A stretch of DNA of 64,000 nucleotides. Origin: an uncultured Methanospirillum sp. Lineage in GTDB: Archaea; Halobacteriota; Methanomicrobia; Methanomicrobiales; Methanospirillaceae. The notes beneath the pieces were generated by a model. The model searched no databases. It was given only the letters and a program-made list of their open reading frames with translations, and was not told the origin of the DNA. Shown here one piece after another: positions 38,857-48,345 of this stretch. Location: the NCBI RefSeq assembly GCF_963668475.1, contig NZ_OY764544.1:372001-436000 (forward strand). Direction: 5' to 3'. The first letter of the stretch is position 1. Each line of letters starts with the position of its first letter. Position numbers and translations under genes: made by a program.

Positions 38857-39576
38857 TTAGGATTTGCTGGACCTTCTTCTATAACTCGAACCATTCATAT
38901 TGACAACAATTGCTCGATGGGTGATCCGGTCAAGCAGAGCAGCGGTCAGAGTTTTATCATGGAACACTTTTATCCATTCAGAAAACGGTAAATTCGTTGT
39001 AATCACCGTACTAAGTATCTCATATCTTGCAGCAAGGATCTGAAACAACAACTCAGCTCCCTCCAAATCAAAGGTTATGTAGCCGAGTTCATCCAGGATA
39101 AGAATATCAATCTTCTTAAACTGCCTCATCAAGAGGGTGAATCTCCCTGCTCGTTTTGCTTCAAGCAATTCATTCACCAACCCCGCTGCCGTTTTAAAAA
39201 TTACTTTGTAGTTATTCTCACATGCACAAACTCCTGTTGCAATAGCCATGTGAGTCTTTCCGGTCCCAGAATTACCAATAAACACAACATTTTTCGTTTC
39301 CTGAATAAAGTTGAGTAGTTTTAGATCCTGCAGAATCCTTCTCCCATCATCAGGTAATGCCTCTACTGACAACTCATCAAATCTCTTTTGAGTAGGAAAT
39401 CCTGCCAGTTTTAGTGTTCGTATCTGACGGTTTGTCATCCTGATTTTCAGTTCGAATTGACAAGCGTTTGTCAGAATAGAAATTGTATCCGGATCAGAAC
39501 CACACTGCTCCTGGATAAATTGGTAAACACCGGCAATATGGAGTTGTTTACACAGATCTTCTAGTTCCGGCGTCAT
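38857..39576 (-). CDS. istB: IS21 helper ATPase IstB
   Basis: From ATG 39576 the product is 239 residues of the IstB/DnaC-like AAA+ family, with Walker A FIGNSGTGKTH and Walker B DILILDELGYI, and the N-terminal helical domain that contacts the transposase. The start overlaps the istA stop as ATGA, the usual coupling in IS21 elements; an upstream GTG (39585) is less likely. IstB assembles on target DNA and directs IstA to the insertion site. Confidence 0.93.
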   Translation of the reverse strand: MTPELEDLCKQLHIAGVYQFIQEQCGSDPDTISILTNACQFELKIRMTNRQIRTLKLAGFPTQKRFDELSVEALPDDGRRILQDLKLLNFIQETKNVVFIGNSGTGKTHMAIATGVCACENNYKVIFKTAAGLVNELLEAKRAGRFTLLMRQFKKIDILILDELGYITFDLEGAELLFQILAARYEILSTVITTNLPFSEWIKVFHDKTLTAALLDRITHRAIVVNMNGSSYRRRSSKS

Positions 39577-41051
39577 GCTGTACACTCCATCACCTGATCA
39601 TATACAGTGAGATCCGGCTCCTGTACATCGATCATATCAAATCTTTCTAATGACTCAGTGACCGGAGAAGGAGTATTATTTAAAATCATTCGAATTGTAT
39701 CATATCCCGGTAGAATATGGTTTTTCTGTAGTTTTTCAATTGCAGAAACCAATTGAGGTACGGTACATATGGCAGTCAGGTTAAGTATCTGAATGAATTC
39801 CAACGGCTTTTCCTTGTAATGCGATTCAAAAAGATTTTGAAGAGCAGGAGGAGCCTGTTGAATAACTTTTGAATGTTGAAGGGATCCCGGTTTTCTTTCA
39901 AATGTTTTCAGGAAATGGCAAATATTGAGAGAGTACTGCCCTTTCACATACAATCTCTGGTGTGATGTGATCAATTCAGAGCCAGATAGGAGATCTATCT
40001 GTTCCTGAGAGATTTTGAGCAGAATGTGTTTTTGACGATAGGTATCAGGAACTGAGTAATAATTACGGTCAAAGGTTACAAATGAATACTTTGAAATTCG
40101 GGCTAATTTAGTTAGTACGTTCGAATAATCAAGAGATGGAAGCGAAAACATAGATTTCTGTTCATCCTTCAAAGCCTCAATGGGAGTCTTGTCCCTTCGA
40201 TATACGTTTTTACTATTTATTTGCTCAAGAGATGCAATGAGCCACTCCTGAGCTTCTTGGATTGACTCAAATGATGTCCGTTCTCCGAATGCATTCCTTC
40301 TGATATAACTGACGCTCTCTTCATCTGTTCCCTTTTCATGCGGAGAAGCCGGATTACATACTTCATAGGAATAGCCGTAATGAGATGCAAATTGAAGGTA
40401 TGTATCCTGGAACTTTTTCCTTGAATAGTCATAGACTGCTCTAAGATTGTCATAATAGATGTACCGCGGAACAGACTGAATCTCGGTAAAGAACTGAATA
40501 TGGGCATCGATAACTTCTTGCTGGGTTTCATGGTAATACAGTCGGGCGAATCGGAATAACGAGTAGGTCAGGACCATGACTGCCATGGATACTTTCGTCC
40601 AGACTCCTTTGATTTGAAGACTGACTTCACACCAGTCAAACTCTGCTCGATAACCGGGTTCTGGCTCCTGGAGAATATACACTTCTCGTGAAGAATGGGA
40701 TTTATTCCATGAGGATATGAGTCGTTTGACGGTAGCATAACTGATCGAGTAACCGGTTTGAGTAACCTGATCAAAGATCTGCCGTGCATTCATCCTCTGT
40801 TTTCTAGGACGGGTCAGGTTTTGTTCGAGGAGAGTGTGGATGTGGAGCAGGATTTCATCTGTCACAACCCGAGGAGGTTGAATTATTTTACGATTTGAAG
40901 GAAGGATCTCATCCCTAAGTCCGGATCTAACCTCATTTACCCGGAGAACATACTTCTTGACCGTGTTACGAGAGATGTGGAACTCTCGTGCAACCTGGCT
41001 ATATGAGCCGCATCTATTGTAAGATGCAACGATTTGTTGGATCTCTGCCAT
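39573..41051 (-). CDS. istA: IS21 transposase IstA
   Basis: The start is the ATG at 41051, preceded by GAGGTGA six bases upstream; an in-frame extension to 41123 lacks such a site. The 492-residue protein has an N-terminal HTH (SYSQVAREFHISRNTVKKYV) and an integrase catalytic core with D in AEFDWCEVS, D in IYYDNLRAV and E in GTDEESVSYIRR. It looks full-length and intact, so the element could be active. Confidence 0.93.
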   Translation of the reverse strand: MAEIQQIVASYNRCGSYSQVAREFHISRNTVKKYVLRVNEVRSGLRDEILPSNRKIIQPPRVVTDEILLHIHTLLEQNLTRPRKQRMNARQIFDQVTQTGYSISYATVKRLISSWNKSHSSREVYILQEPEPGYRAEFDWCEVSLQIKGVWTKVSMAVMVLTYSLFRFARLYYHETQQEVIDAHIQFFTEIQSVPRYIYYDNLRAVYDYSRKKFQDTYLQFASHYGYSYEVCNPASPHEKGTDEESVSYIRRNAFGERTSFESIQEAQEWLIASLEQINSKNVYRRDKTPIEALKDEQKSMFSLPSLDYSNVLTKLARISKYSFVTFDRNYYSVPDTYRQKHILLKISQEQIDLLSGSELITSHQRLYVKGQYSLNICHFLKTFERKPGSLQHSKVIQQAPPALQNLFESHYKEKPLEFIQILNLTAICTVPQLVSAIEKLQKNHILPGYDTIRMILNNTPSPVTESLERFDMIDVQEPDLTVYDQVMECTA

Positions 41052-41178
41052 CGTTTTCACCTCAAATATCCACCTCACATACGGAGGGGATTTATTCGTT
41101 CTACTTAATAAATGGGTGATCAAAAACGAATGAGCGCGGCCTTATAAAACCCTGATCAAGATCCAATGAGCGTTAACA

Positions 41179-41183
41179 TGAGT
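41179..41183 (+). repeat. Target-site duplication of the IS21 element, right copy
   Basis: TGAGT directly outside the right end matches 38644-38648 outside the left end. Confidence 0.8.
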
Positions 41184-41443
41184 TTCTCTTCATCCTGACT
41201 GGTAAAAAAAATGAAGGGAATAAAGGTATTTATTGAACGAACTTGAATTAAGAATTCTAAACCGTTCATTTCAGGCATCGAATAATCTGATATAATTACA
41301 TCATAAGTAATATTTTGAATCAGTTGAAGAGCTATTTTTCCTGAACTGGTGGTATCCACAATAAAACCGGGATTCATTTCCAGAAACTTTTTCCCGATTT
41401 CAAGAAGTTCAGGAACATCATCTACGAATAATATATGAATCAT
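41179..41443 (-). pseudogene. 5' part of a receiver-domain gene split by IS21
   Basis: The ATG at 41443 opens a receiver domain: HILFVDDVPELLEIGKKFL with the acidic pair, the phospho-acceptor aspartate in DVIISDYSMPEMNG, and the threonine region FIFFTSQDEE. The frame enters the IS21 element after EEKL and stops at 41156 within it. Only about 88 of 138 residues remain on this side, without the last strand and the conserved lysine. The gene is divergent from the HTH-PAS gene and may have belonged to the same signalling set as the receptor and CheW. Confidence 0.9.
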
Positions 41444-41836
41444 TGTTTTTTAATTTTAAATCATCATTTAGGAGATATTACAAATTTTTTAACCCTATTT
41501 TATCATGATTTATACGGTGTTCTCATCCATCACATATATCTCCACATCCATCTGATTTTATTATCCTTCCATATGGTTGATGTGAATATCAGTAACACCG
41601 AATTTTTCCAAATTTTATTACAATTGTGTTGAATGAACTTGTATTTCATAAGATATAACCGTCGAATAATTGAATGAATTATTTTTTTATATTAACAATG
41701 AAAGGAACATTCCCTTTTTTCTATACATAATTATAATGAGGTTTTATGGCATATGTAAATAAATTCTAGGTAGAATTGGGCCAATCTGCTCGACTTAGAT
41801 AATAATTTAAATAATCTTGAATCTAATTGATAATTT
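41444..41836. other. AT-rich divergent promoter region
   Basis: The 390-base space between the split receiver gene and the HTH-PAS gene has no gene. It is very AT-rich with several TATA-like stretches (for example 41683-41695 and 41805-41815). The box AATCTGCTCGACT at 41783-41795 nearly repeats the one at 37893, and each is followed by an AT-rich stretch. Confidence 0.4.
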
Positions 41837-44800
41837 ATGGATCTCAAAAACAAACCTGTTATTTTGATTCTTGATTACTTATCAAAACAATGTGAGGGAA
41901 AAAGTGTTTTTGAAATTTCCACTTCACTCGGAATGAATCGAAATCTTGTTTCAAAATATCTTTCAATTCTCCTTATGCAGGGTCGAGTCGAACTAAAGCC
42001 TCATGGAACAATGAAAGTATACCGTTTATCTAATCGGATACCATTTTCATTCTTATCACGAATCAATGAAACATTCCTGATTGGGCTTGACCAATTTTAT
42101 ATTATTAAAGAATGTATCGGAGACCTTCCTCCTTTTTTTTATCAGCATAATAAAATAATAGGCAAAAAAATTCAAACAATGGACTACCCGGGCTTTCAGG
42201 AGAAACACGTATTAGAGACTATTAATCAAACATTTGATGGGAAAAGTTCCTTCAATCATCATATTCAGATTGGATCATATTGGCACCTGATTAAGATAAT
42301 TCCCATAATATTTGATGATCGTACTATAGGAATAGCATTATCCTTCTCTGATATTACCCAGATGAAAGGTCTTGAATCTGCTGAAACATTCTGGAAATCA
42401 AGATATATGGCTATTACAGATATGAATCCGGATATGGTCCTCCACCTTTCCCCAGATGGAAAGATAACCTCTGTTAATCCTGCCTTTACCATCTTTCAAA
42501 ATGTTGCAAAAAAGGATATTATCGGAACCACAATCATTCCTGGGCTTATGACAGAGGATCAGAAGAAAATTTCAGATCTGATATATTCACTCTCATTTAA
42601 TAATCCTCACACTGAAATAATTCTTCAAACCATCCTGAAGAATGGATCAATTCATTGGATCAAATGGAAAATTATTGGCATTTTTTTGGATCAAAATCTG
42701 ATGGAGGTCCTATTACAAGGATCTGATATTACCAGGGAAACATTACTTGAATTTAAATATACTCGTAGTGATTTAGAGTTTCAATCACTAATCGATGAAA
42801 AAAATAAAGCGATTATCGAATTGAATCAAAATTTAAAAAGGGAGAGAGAAGAGAAAAAAATTCTTGAATATAAGAATCAGATGAAAGTAATTGAAAATAA
42901 TAGTTTGCTCCAATCTACACATAATGTCATTTTGAAAATTACTAATCTGGGAGTGATTCAAAATATAAATATCGGTTTTACGAATATCCTGGATTATCCT
43001 TCTGATAAAATAATTGGAAAAAATATAGCCGAATTTCTTTATTCTGCTGATGCTTTATTATTAAAGGAAAAACTCCATCTTGTAAATACCAAATTTGAAC
43101 CCATTCATCATGTTGAATTAATGTTTCGATCAAATACTGGATCCCCAATATATGTAGATTTATCAGGTGTTCCAATATTATCAGATAATAAAAAAGAGTT
43201 AACCATCAATTGTATCGGACAGGTTATTACAAAACGGCGAATAATGGAACAGGAATTAAAAAAATTAAAAACTATTATGGATAAAACATCTGATATAATA
43301 AATATCTTTAATGAAAAAGGATATTTTCAATATATCAATCAGGCTGGAAAAAGGATACTTGAAATTCCTGAATCCAATTCTATAAACACGTATAAATTAA
43401 CCCAATTTATAAGAAAATCATCTCAAAAAGAATTTGATTTTGGATTAAAAATTGCAACAGATAGGGGAATTTGGAGGGGAGAAATTACCCTGACCTCACT
43501 CTCGGGACGGGACAGACCAATTTCAATAGAGATCATCACATATAGAGATTCTCCCGATGCTTCTCTGATTTATCTGACTGTAGGCAGGGATATTTCTGAG
43601 AGAATGATTCATTATCAGGAATTGAGCAGAATTAATGCATACAATAGGGGGCTTCTTGAGACTAGTAATGATGCTCTATTACTTATTGGATCAGATGGGA
43701 TTATTAAAGATGTTAATAAATCTACTGAAATATTTACCGGATATCAATATGATGAATTAGTTGGATCAAAGTTCTCTAGATATTGTATATCTCTTGATGA
43801 GTTAAAAAAAGGGTGCCAGCAGGTTTTAACAGAAGGTATTATTCGTAACTATCAAATTGACATTGAGCACCGTAGTAGAAAAATTATTAAGGCAGAATTA
43901 AACGCTTCCATATTCCGGGATGAAAACCGAATAACCCAGGGCATTATTGCATCAATTCGTGATATTGCCTCTCAATGTAAAAAAAATGATGAACTTATCC
44001 AGCAATATGAATATTATCTGGTAGTTTTAGATAATTTTTCTTACCCAGTTCTACGATTTGGATTTGATGGAAAACTAAATTCTATAAACAAATCCTACTT
44101 TGAATTTTCTCGGGGTACTCATGATGCTAAAATATTTCCAGATCTTACAGAAGAAATTCATCCTAAAGATTTTGACCGACTATTTTTACTCCATACTAAC
44201 TCATATAAGAATCATCAGCCATTTAATATAAAACACCGGCATCGGTACAAAAATGGATCCTATCGATGGGTTAAATATTTTTCTAAACCGTTGTACTCAA
44301 TATCTGGTGAATTTATAGGAAATATTGGAACTTTCATAGATATGCATGCTGGAAAAGAAGAATATGAGCATATTCAGGAAAAAGATCTTAGGTTACTAAA
44401 ACTTATTTCAAAAATGCCAATAGGAGTCGTTCTCCCTGATATCTGGGGAGAATGTATCTTAATTAATCAGGAGTGGACCAATAAGAGAGATATTTCCTTT
44501 AAAGATTCTATTGGCATAGGATGGGTTCAAAAGTTGCATTACGAAGATCGTGATATCCTCCTGAATAAATGGAAAACAACAATAGAATCGGATGAAGAAT
44601 GGGGTTTCAACTTTCAATTTAAGATGAATGATGGGAAAACTGTCCTGGTTTATGGGAAAGCATATCTATTATCCGGTCCAGAAGGAACAACAACTCGATA
44701 TATCGGCTTCAATGCTGAAATATCTCCGGAAAATGGCAATAAAAGTTTTCAATTAGAAAGTGGAAAAAAACTAAAACAGAAAAGCAAAGATAGGGAGGAA

Positions 44801-45127
44801 GGTACCTGGACAATAGATTCTGAAGGATACACTATGTTTGTAAACCAGAGGATGGCAGATATTCTTGGATACTCTCCTGAAGAGATGAAAGGCAGGCACC
44901 TCTTTTCTTTTATGGATGATAAAGGAGTTCAGTATGCAACAAATCTAATTTCGCGTAGAAAAGATGGAATATCAGAAGAACATGTTTTTATTTTCATCCA
45001 TAAATCGGGAAAGGAGATATTCACAAAATTATCTACATCACCCATCATCGATTCTTCGGGAAATTACCTCGGAGCTATTGCCATTGTCATAGATCTGTCA
45101 AATGAGAAGAACTTCCATATATCATAA
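41837..45127 (+). CDS. Winged-helix DNA-binding protein with about eight PAS domains
   Basis: The 1096-residue soluble protein starts with a winged-helix/HTH domain (about 5-65: VFEISTSLGMNRNLVSKYLS), followed by about eight PAS or PAS-like units through the rest of the chain. The clearest are around 195-300 (DMNPDMVLHLSPDGKITSVN), 640-750 (SNDALLLIGSDGIIKDVNKS) and 980-1090 (GTWTIDSEGYTMFVNQRMAD). A charged coiled coil separates units near 325-355. There is no histidine kinase, GGDEF or other output domain, so the output is probably DNA binding: a one-component regulator with many sensor modules. Base composition is markedly AT-rich. A short CheR gene follows 97 bases later. Confidence 0.88.
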   Translation: MDLKNKPVILILDYLSKQCEGKSVFEISTSLGMNRNLVSKYLSILLMQGRVELKPHGTMKVYRLSNRIPFSFLSRINETFLIGLDQFYIIKECIGDLPPFFYQHNKIIGKKIQTMDYPGFQEKHVLETINQTFDGKSSFNHHIQIGSYWHLIKIIPIIFDDRTIGIALSFSDITQMKGLESAETFWKSRYMAITDMNPDMVLHLSPDGKITSVNPAFTIFQNVAKKDIIGTTIIPGLMTEDQKKISDLIYSLSFNNPHTEIILQTILKNGSIHWIKWKIIGIFLDQNLMEVLLQGSDITRETLLEFKYTRSDLEFQSLIDEKNKAIIELNQNLKREREEKKILEYKNQMKVIENNSLLQSTHNVILKITNLGVIQNINIGFTNILDYPSDKIIGKNIAEFLYSADALLLKEKLHLVNTKFEPIHHVELMFRSNTGSPIYVDLSGVPILSDNKKELTINCIGQVITKRRIMEQELKKLKTIMDKTSDIINIFNEKGYFQYINQAGKRILEIPESNSINTYKLTQFIRKSSQKEFDFGLKIATDRGIWRGEITLTSLSGRDRPISIEIITYRDSPDASLIYLTVGRDISERMIHYQELSRINAYNRGLLETSNDALLLIGSDGIIKDVNKSTEIFTGYQYDELVGSKFSRYCISLDELKKGCQQVLTEGIIRNYQIDIEHRSRKIIKAELNASIFRDENRITQGIIASIRDIASQCKKNDELIQQYEYYLVVLDNFSYPVLRFGFDGKLNSINKSYFEFSRGTHDAKIFPDLTEEIHPKDFDRLFLLHTNSYKNHQPFNIKHRHRYKNGSYRWVKYFSKPLYSISGEFIGNIGTFIDMHAGKEEYEHIQEKDLRLLKLISKMPIGVVLPDIWGECILINQEWTNKRDISFKDSIGIGWVQKLHYEDRDILLNKWKTTIESDEEWGFNFQFKMNDGKTVLVYGKAYLLSGPEGTTTRYIGFNAEISPENGNKSFQLESGKKLKQKSKDREEGTWTIDSEGYTMFVNQRMADILGYSPEEMKGRHLFSFMDDKGVQYATNLISRRKDGISEEHVFIFIHKSGKEIFTKLSTSPIIDSSGNYLGAIAIVIDLSNEKNFHIS

Positions 45128-45224
45128 TGATATGATACCGGTAAATATCAGAGGATTTTAAACCGGGACATATTTTTGTAAATATAAAAACAGGTATAAT
45201 AATAGATAGAGATATCATTTATCT

Positions 45225-45836
45225 ATGGGTTTTACCTTTTTTTATCGTGATGAACAGTCAATAAGACAAGCAATAGACTTAATTTTACCCACAATACAGA
45301 ATCGGACATATATTACAATATGGAGTGCAGGTTGTTCCCTCGGGCAGGAAGCATACACATTTGCAATTATGCTTCGGGAACGAATGGGACCATTTCAATA
45401 CCGGAATGTGAAAATATTCGCGACCGATCTAGATGAATATGATAAATATGGTACGATCATCAATTCTGGAAGATATCCTGCACAGGACATAACAAGAATC
45501 CCTCAAGATATCCAGAAAAATTATTTTATCAAAGTTCCAGAGGACCCTGATTATGTACAAGTCATAGAGGAGATCCGAAATGCAGTTGTATTTTGCAAAC
45601 ATGATCTGCTCTCCCTTAAACCTATTAAAAACAGATTTCACCTCATCATCTGTAAGAATGTCCTTCTCCATTTTACTGAAGAACAGCGACTCAAAGTATG
45701 GCAGATGTTTTTTGAATCTCTTGAGGATGAGGGATATTTACTCCATGAACAGACACAAAAAATTCCTGAAGAATTTAATGAGAAATTTAAACAACCAATA
45801 TCAAATGTTCAAATCTATCGAAAACGAAAAAAATGA
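45225..45836 (+). CDS. Short CheR-type methyltransferase
   Basis: The 203-residue protein matches the catalytic domain of CheR: TFFYRDEQSIRQAIDLILP at the start, the SAM loop IWSAGCSLGQEAYTFAIML, KIFATDLDEYDKYG, and FHLIICKNVLLHFTEEQRL. The N-terminal helical domain of standard CheR is missing; a short form of this kind is familiar from Methanomicrobiales. CheR methylates receptor glutamates; whether this form acts on the large chemoreceptor or the PAS protein is unknown. It probably shares a transcript with the HTH-PAS gene. Confidence 0.87.
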   Translation: MGFTFFYRDEQSIRQAIDLILPTIQNRTYITIWSAGCSLGQEAYTFAIMLRERMGPFQYRNVKIFATDLDEYDKYGTIINSGRYPAQDITRIPQDIQKNYFIKVPEDPDYVQVIEEIRNAVVFCKHDLLSLKPIKNRFHLIICKNVLLHFTEEQRLKVWQMFFESLEDEGYLLHEQTQKIPEEFNEKFKQPISNVQIYRKRKK

Positions 45837-46113
45837 TTTAGTAAACGCCTATATTAGATATATATTTTAAATATTGAATTTAATACCAATATATCATTAT
45901 GATAGAAGAAGGCTCTCGTCCTAAATATGATATATTCCCTTTATTTGGATATTGATTTCAATAAAAATATCATAATTATAAGATTACTTTTTTGTTATAA
46001 TAAACCCGCATATCAGAATAACAGGTCACACATTTTCTGGATCTGGTTCTTGAAGTATAACTGAAGTTTCTCATAACAACATTAGAATTTCATTAATCGA
46101 AGTCTTTCACAGA

Positions 46114-48206
46114 ACCCACAGATTTCGGACCTTAGAAGAGTATATAACCGAAAATTATCAGAAAACTTAGATATAAATCTTGGAATACAATATTATCTAA
46201 GCATAATGGAACCTGAAGATTTTCAAGGATCCCGGATGCACAAGTGGCTCCAACCCCGATATCGTCAGGGTCAGGCCTTTTATTCAGGGATCGCGAACCT
46301 GGCTTGGCAATCTCGGAAACGGCCTTATTATACGCCCTTCCTCTTCTTGGTTATCAAGTACTATGCCGAGCGATTTAATCTTGTGGAATATATCAACTCA
46401 AAAATTGAATGGGATCGGAGCCAATGGAAAATTACCCCTGGAATTCTTGCATTAAGTCTCATCTACGTTTGTTTTCTTTCAGAAGACGGAAGAATTCCAC
46501 TCTACAAAATACCAGACCACCTTCGGGGTCTCGATCTCTTTCTTCTCTTCGGTCAACTTCTTCATCCGGAACATTTTACCGATGTTCAATATGCCACTCT
46601 CCTGGAAAGACTGGGTGAAATGGGAAATCAAGATCTCTTGGCGGGTCTTATCACTCAGGTTTATCATCTGTTCGATATGCCTCGCAGTCTGTATCTTCAT
46701 TCCGACACAACCTCGCATATCATGTATGGTTCGTATCCTGTGTGTGATATTAAGGGATTTGAAGGTCTGGTGATCACCCGGGGCCATAGTAAAGATCACC
46801 TCCCCAATCGCAAACAGACAAAAACCGGGTTAATCGTTGATGGAAATGGGGTGATACGATTTGTTCTTGTTCTCGATGGAAATGAGTCAGATAGCACTTG
46901 GAATACCCAAGCAATCAAGGTTCTTCGGGAGAGACTCAGAGATGATATCGACCTCTATACCTACATAGCGGATTCAAAATTAGTTAGTCTACCAAATTTG
47001 CGTGAAATCAACAACGGACAGAAAATTTTGAAATTTATCTCACTCGTTCCCTCAAATTTTAACGTTAAAATGTCAGCGAAAGTTCGGAAGAAGGCATATG
47101 ATTCTAATTCCTGGGTAGATCTGGGGATGTGTTGTGAAAATACGAAAGCAAAAGATAGAGCAACATATGAGATTAGCGGTTTCAGCGAGCCTATTGAGGG
47201 CAAGGTGTACCGACTCATTGCCGTTAAATCTACATCTACAATGAGTGACGTTGACGAAAAATTGGAGAGTGAGAAAAATGATCTCGTCAAATTAGCGAAT
47301 TCAGCATTTCCTGAAGATTTTAAATGCGAACCCGATGCTCAAGCTGCTATTAAGAAGTTCCAAAGCACCAAGAAAACCAGTTTATTCAGGTTATCATTCG
47401 AGATTGTTCCAATTATACAGGAGAAGAAATACCGAGGAAAAAGACCGAAGATCCCCCGTCCAACTAAGATGATAACCGTATTCAAAGTGAAGGTTCGTGA
47501 GGTTATCCCTGATACTGATAAGATTGAGCAATACCGACAGAGAGAAGAGTCGTTCGTTCTGATTACAAACGTGCCTGAAACGGAGCTCAATGATGGTGAG
47601 GTTTTAAAGAAGTATAAGAGTCAGGGGGTAGTGGAGCGTTCATTCAGCAGACTTAAGCGTCCAATGATGGCAGATACTCTGTTTTTGAAGACACCAAAAA
47701 GGATAGAGGCGTTAATGTCTCTTGTGTATATTGCTCTCTTATTCCAGTCAATAATACAGGCGATGGCACGAAACCGGGCCTCGAAAATGTCAGCCCTCCC
47801 TAAAATCGCTTATGCCAAACGAAAACTAGAAAATCCAACATATGATCTGATGGTTCATCTGTTTCATCCATTTGAAGTCATAACTACTGGCGAATCAAAG
47901 GAGATGAGTTGATTAGTTCATGAAATGGAGGAATACTTAAACTTGATTCTCCATTTGGTAGATGCAGAAAATTGTTGAACTCGTTTCCAAACAGGTGAAG
48001 CCAGATCGCAAATTCAGAAGATTTATATTGGTTAATTATGCTTCCTAATTTCCTTACGCCCGGTGTTGAGATACTCACAGATTTAAGACAAAAACCAGGT
48101 ATTAGGTAACTTCGAGAAAATTAAGGTCGGGTCTGGATTCCTTTGTGTAATGGAAACGCTCGTCGCTTATTGACCTGGCGTTAGTCAGAGTCCGAAATCT
48201 GTGGGT
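46114..48206 (+). mobile_element. IS1634-family (IS4-like) insertion sequence
   Basis: The 2093-base element has perfect 17-base terminal inverted repeats, ACCCACAGATTTCGGAC at 46114-46130 and its reverse complement at 48190-48206. The five-base flanks ACAGA (46109-46113) and ATAGA (48207-48211) differ at one position, so a target duplication is likely but slightly decayed. It carries one intact transposase; the 3' 290 bases are non-coding. The decayed MFS remnant begins about 140 bases beyond its right end. Confidence 0.9.
46206..47912 (+). CDS. IS1634-type DDE transposase
   Basis: The 568-residue transposase is apparently intact. Landmarks of the IS4/IS1634 superfamily are the first catalytic region LYLHSDTTSHIMYG, RGHSKDHLPNRKQTKTGLIV, the second aspartate in YTYIADSKLVS, and the late Y-x-x-R-x-x-x-E-like SQGVVERSFSRLKRP. 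Length is typical. It starts at ATG 46206, 92 bases inside the left end. Confidence 0.92.
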   Translation: MEPEDFQGSRMHKWLQPRYRQGQAFYSGIANLAWQSRKRPYYTPFLFLVIKYYAERFNLVEYINSKIEWDRSQWKITPGILALSLIYVCFLSEDGRIPLYKIPDHLRGLDLFLLFGQLLHPEHFTDVQYATLLERLGEMGNQDLLAGLITQVYHLFDMPRSLYLHSDTTSHIMYGSYPVCDIKGFEGLVITRGHSKDHLPNRKQTKTGLIVDGNGVIRFVLVLDGNESDSTWNTQAIKVLRERLRDDIDLYTYIADSKLVSLPNLREINNGQKILKFISLVPSNFNVKMSAKVRKKAYDSNSWVDLGMCCENTKAKDRATYEISGFSEPIEGKVYRLIAVKSTSTMSDVDEKLESEKNDLVKLANSAFPEDFKCEPDAQAAIKKFQSTKKTSLFRLSFEIVPIIQEKKYRGKRPKIPRPTKMITVFKVKVREVIPDTDKIEQYRQREESFVLITNVPETELNDGEVLKKYKSQGVVERSFSRLKRPMMADTLFLKTPKRIEALMSLVYIALLFQSIIQAMARNRASKMSALPKIAYAKRKLENPTYDLMVHLFHPFEVITTGESKEMS

Positions 48207-48345
48207 ATAGAAATATTGAACCCGGATCCAGAACTCAAATAATGCAGTCTGCATCACTACATATGAATTTTTTTATGAAATATTATAGATTCATACATAT
48301 CTTTAAAATTCTTTTGAGACGATTAGAGATCTGATTTCAGTTCAT

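Larger units (their letters stand above)
38649..41178 (-). mobile_element. IS21-family insertion sequence
   Basis: The 2530-base element begins with TGT and ends with ACA and is flanked by the direct repeat TGAGT. Each end has two tandem copies of a transposase-site-like repeat: at the left CGCTCATCCAAAATTGCTCA and CGCTCATTCAATTTTGCTCA, at the right (reverse strand) CGCTCATTGGATCTTGATCA and CGCTCATTCGTTTTTGATCA. Repeated terminal sites are typical of IS21. It carries intact istA and istB and interrupts a receiver-domain gene. Confidence 0.92.
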
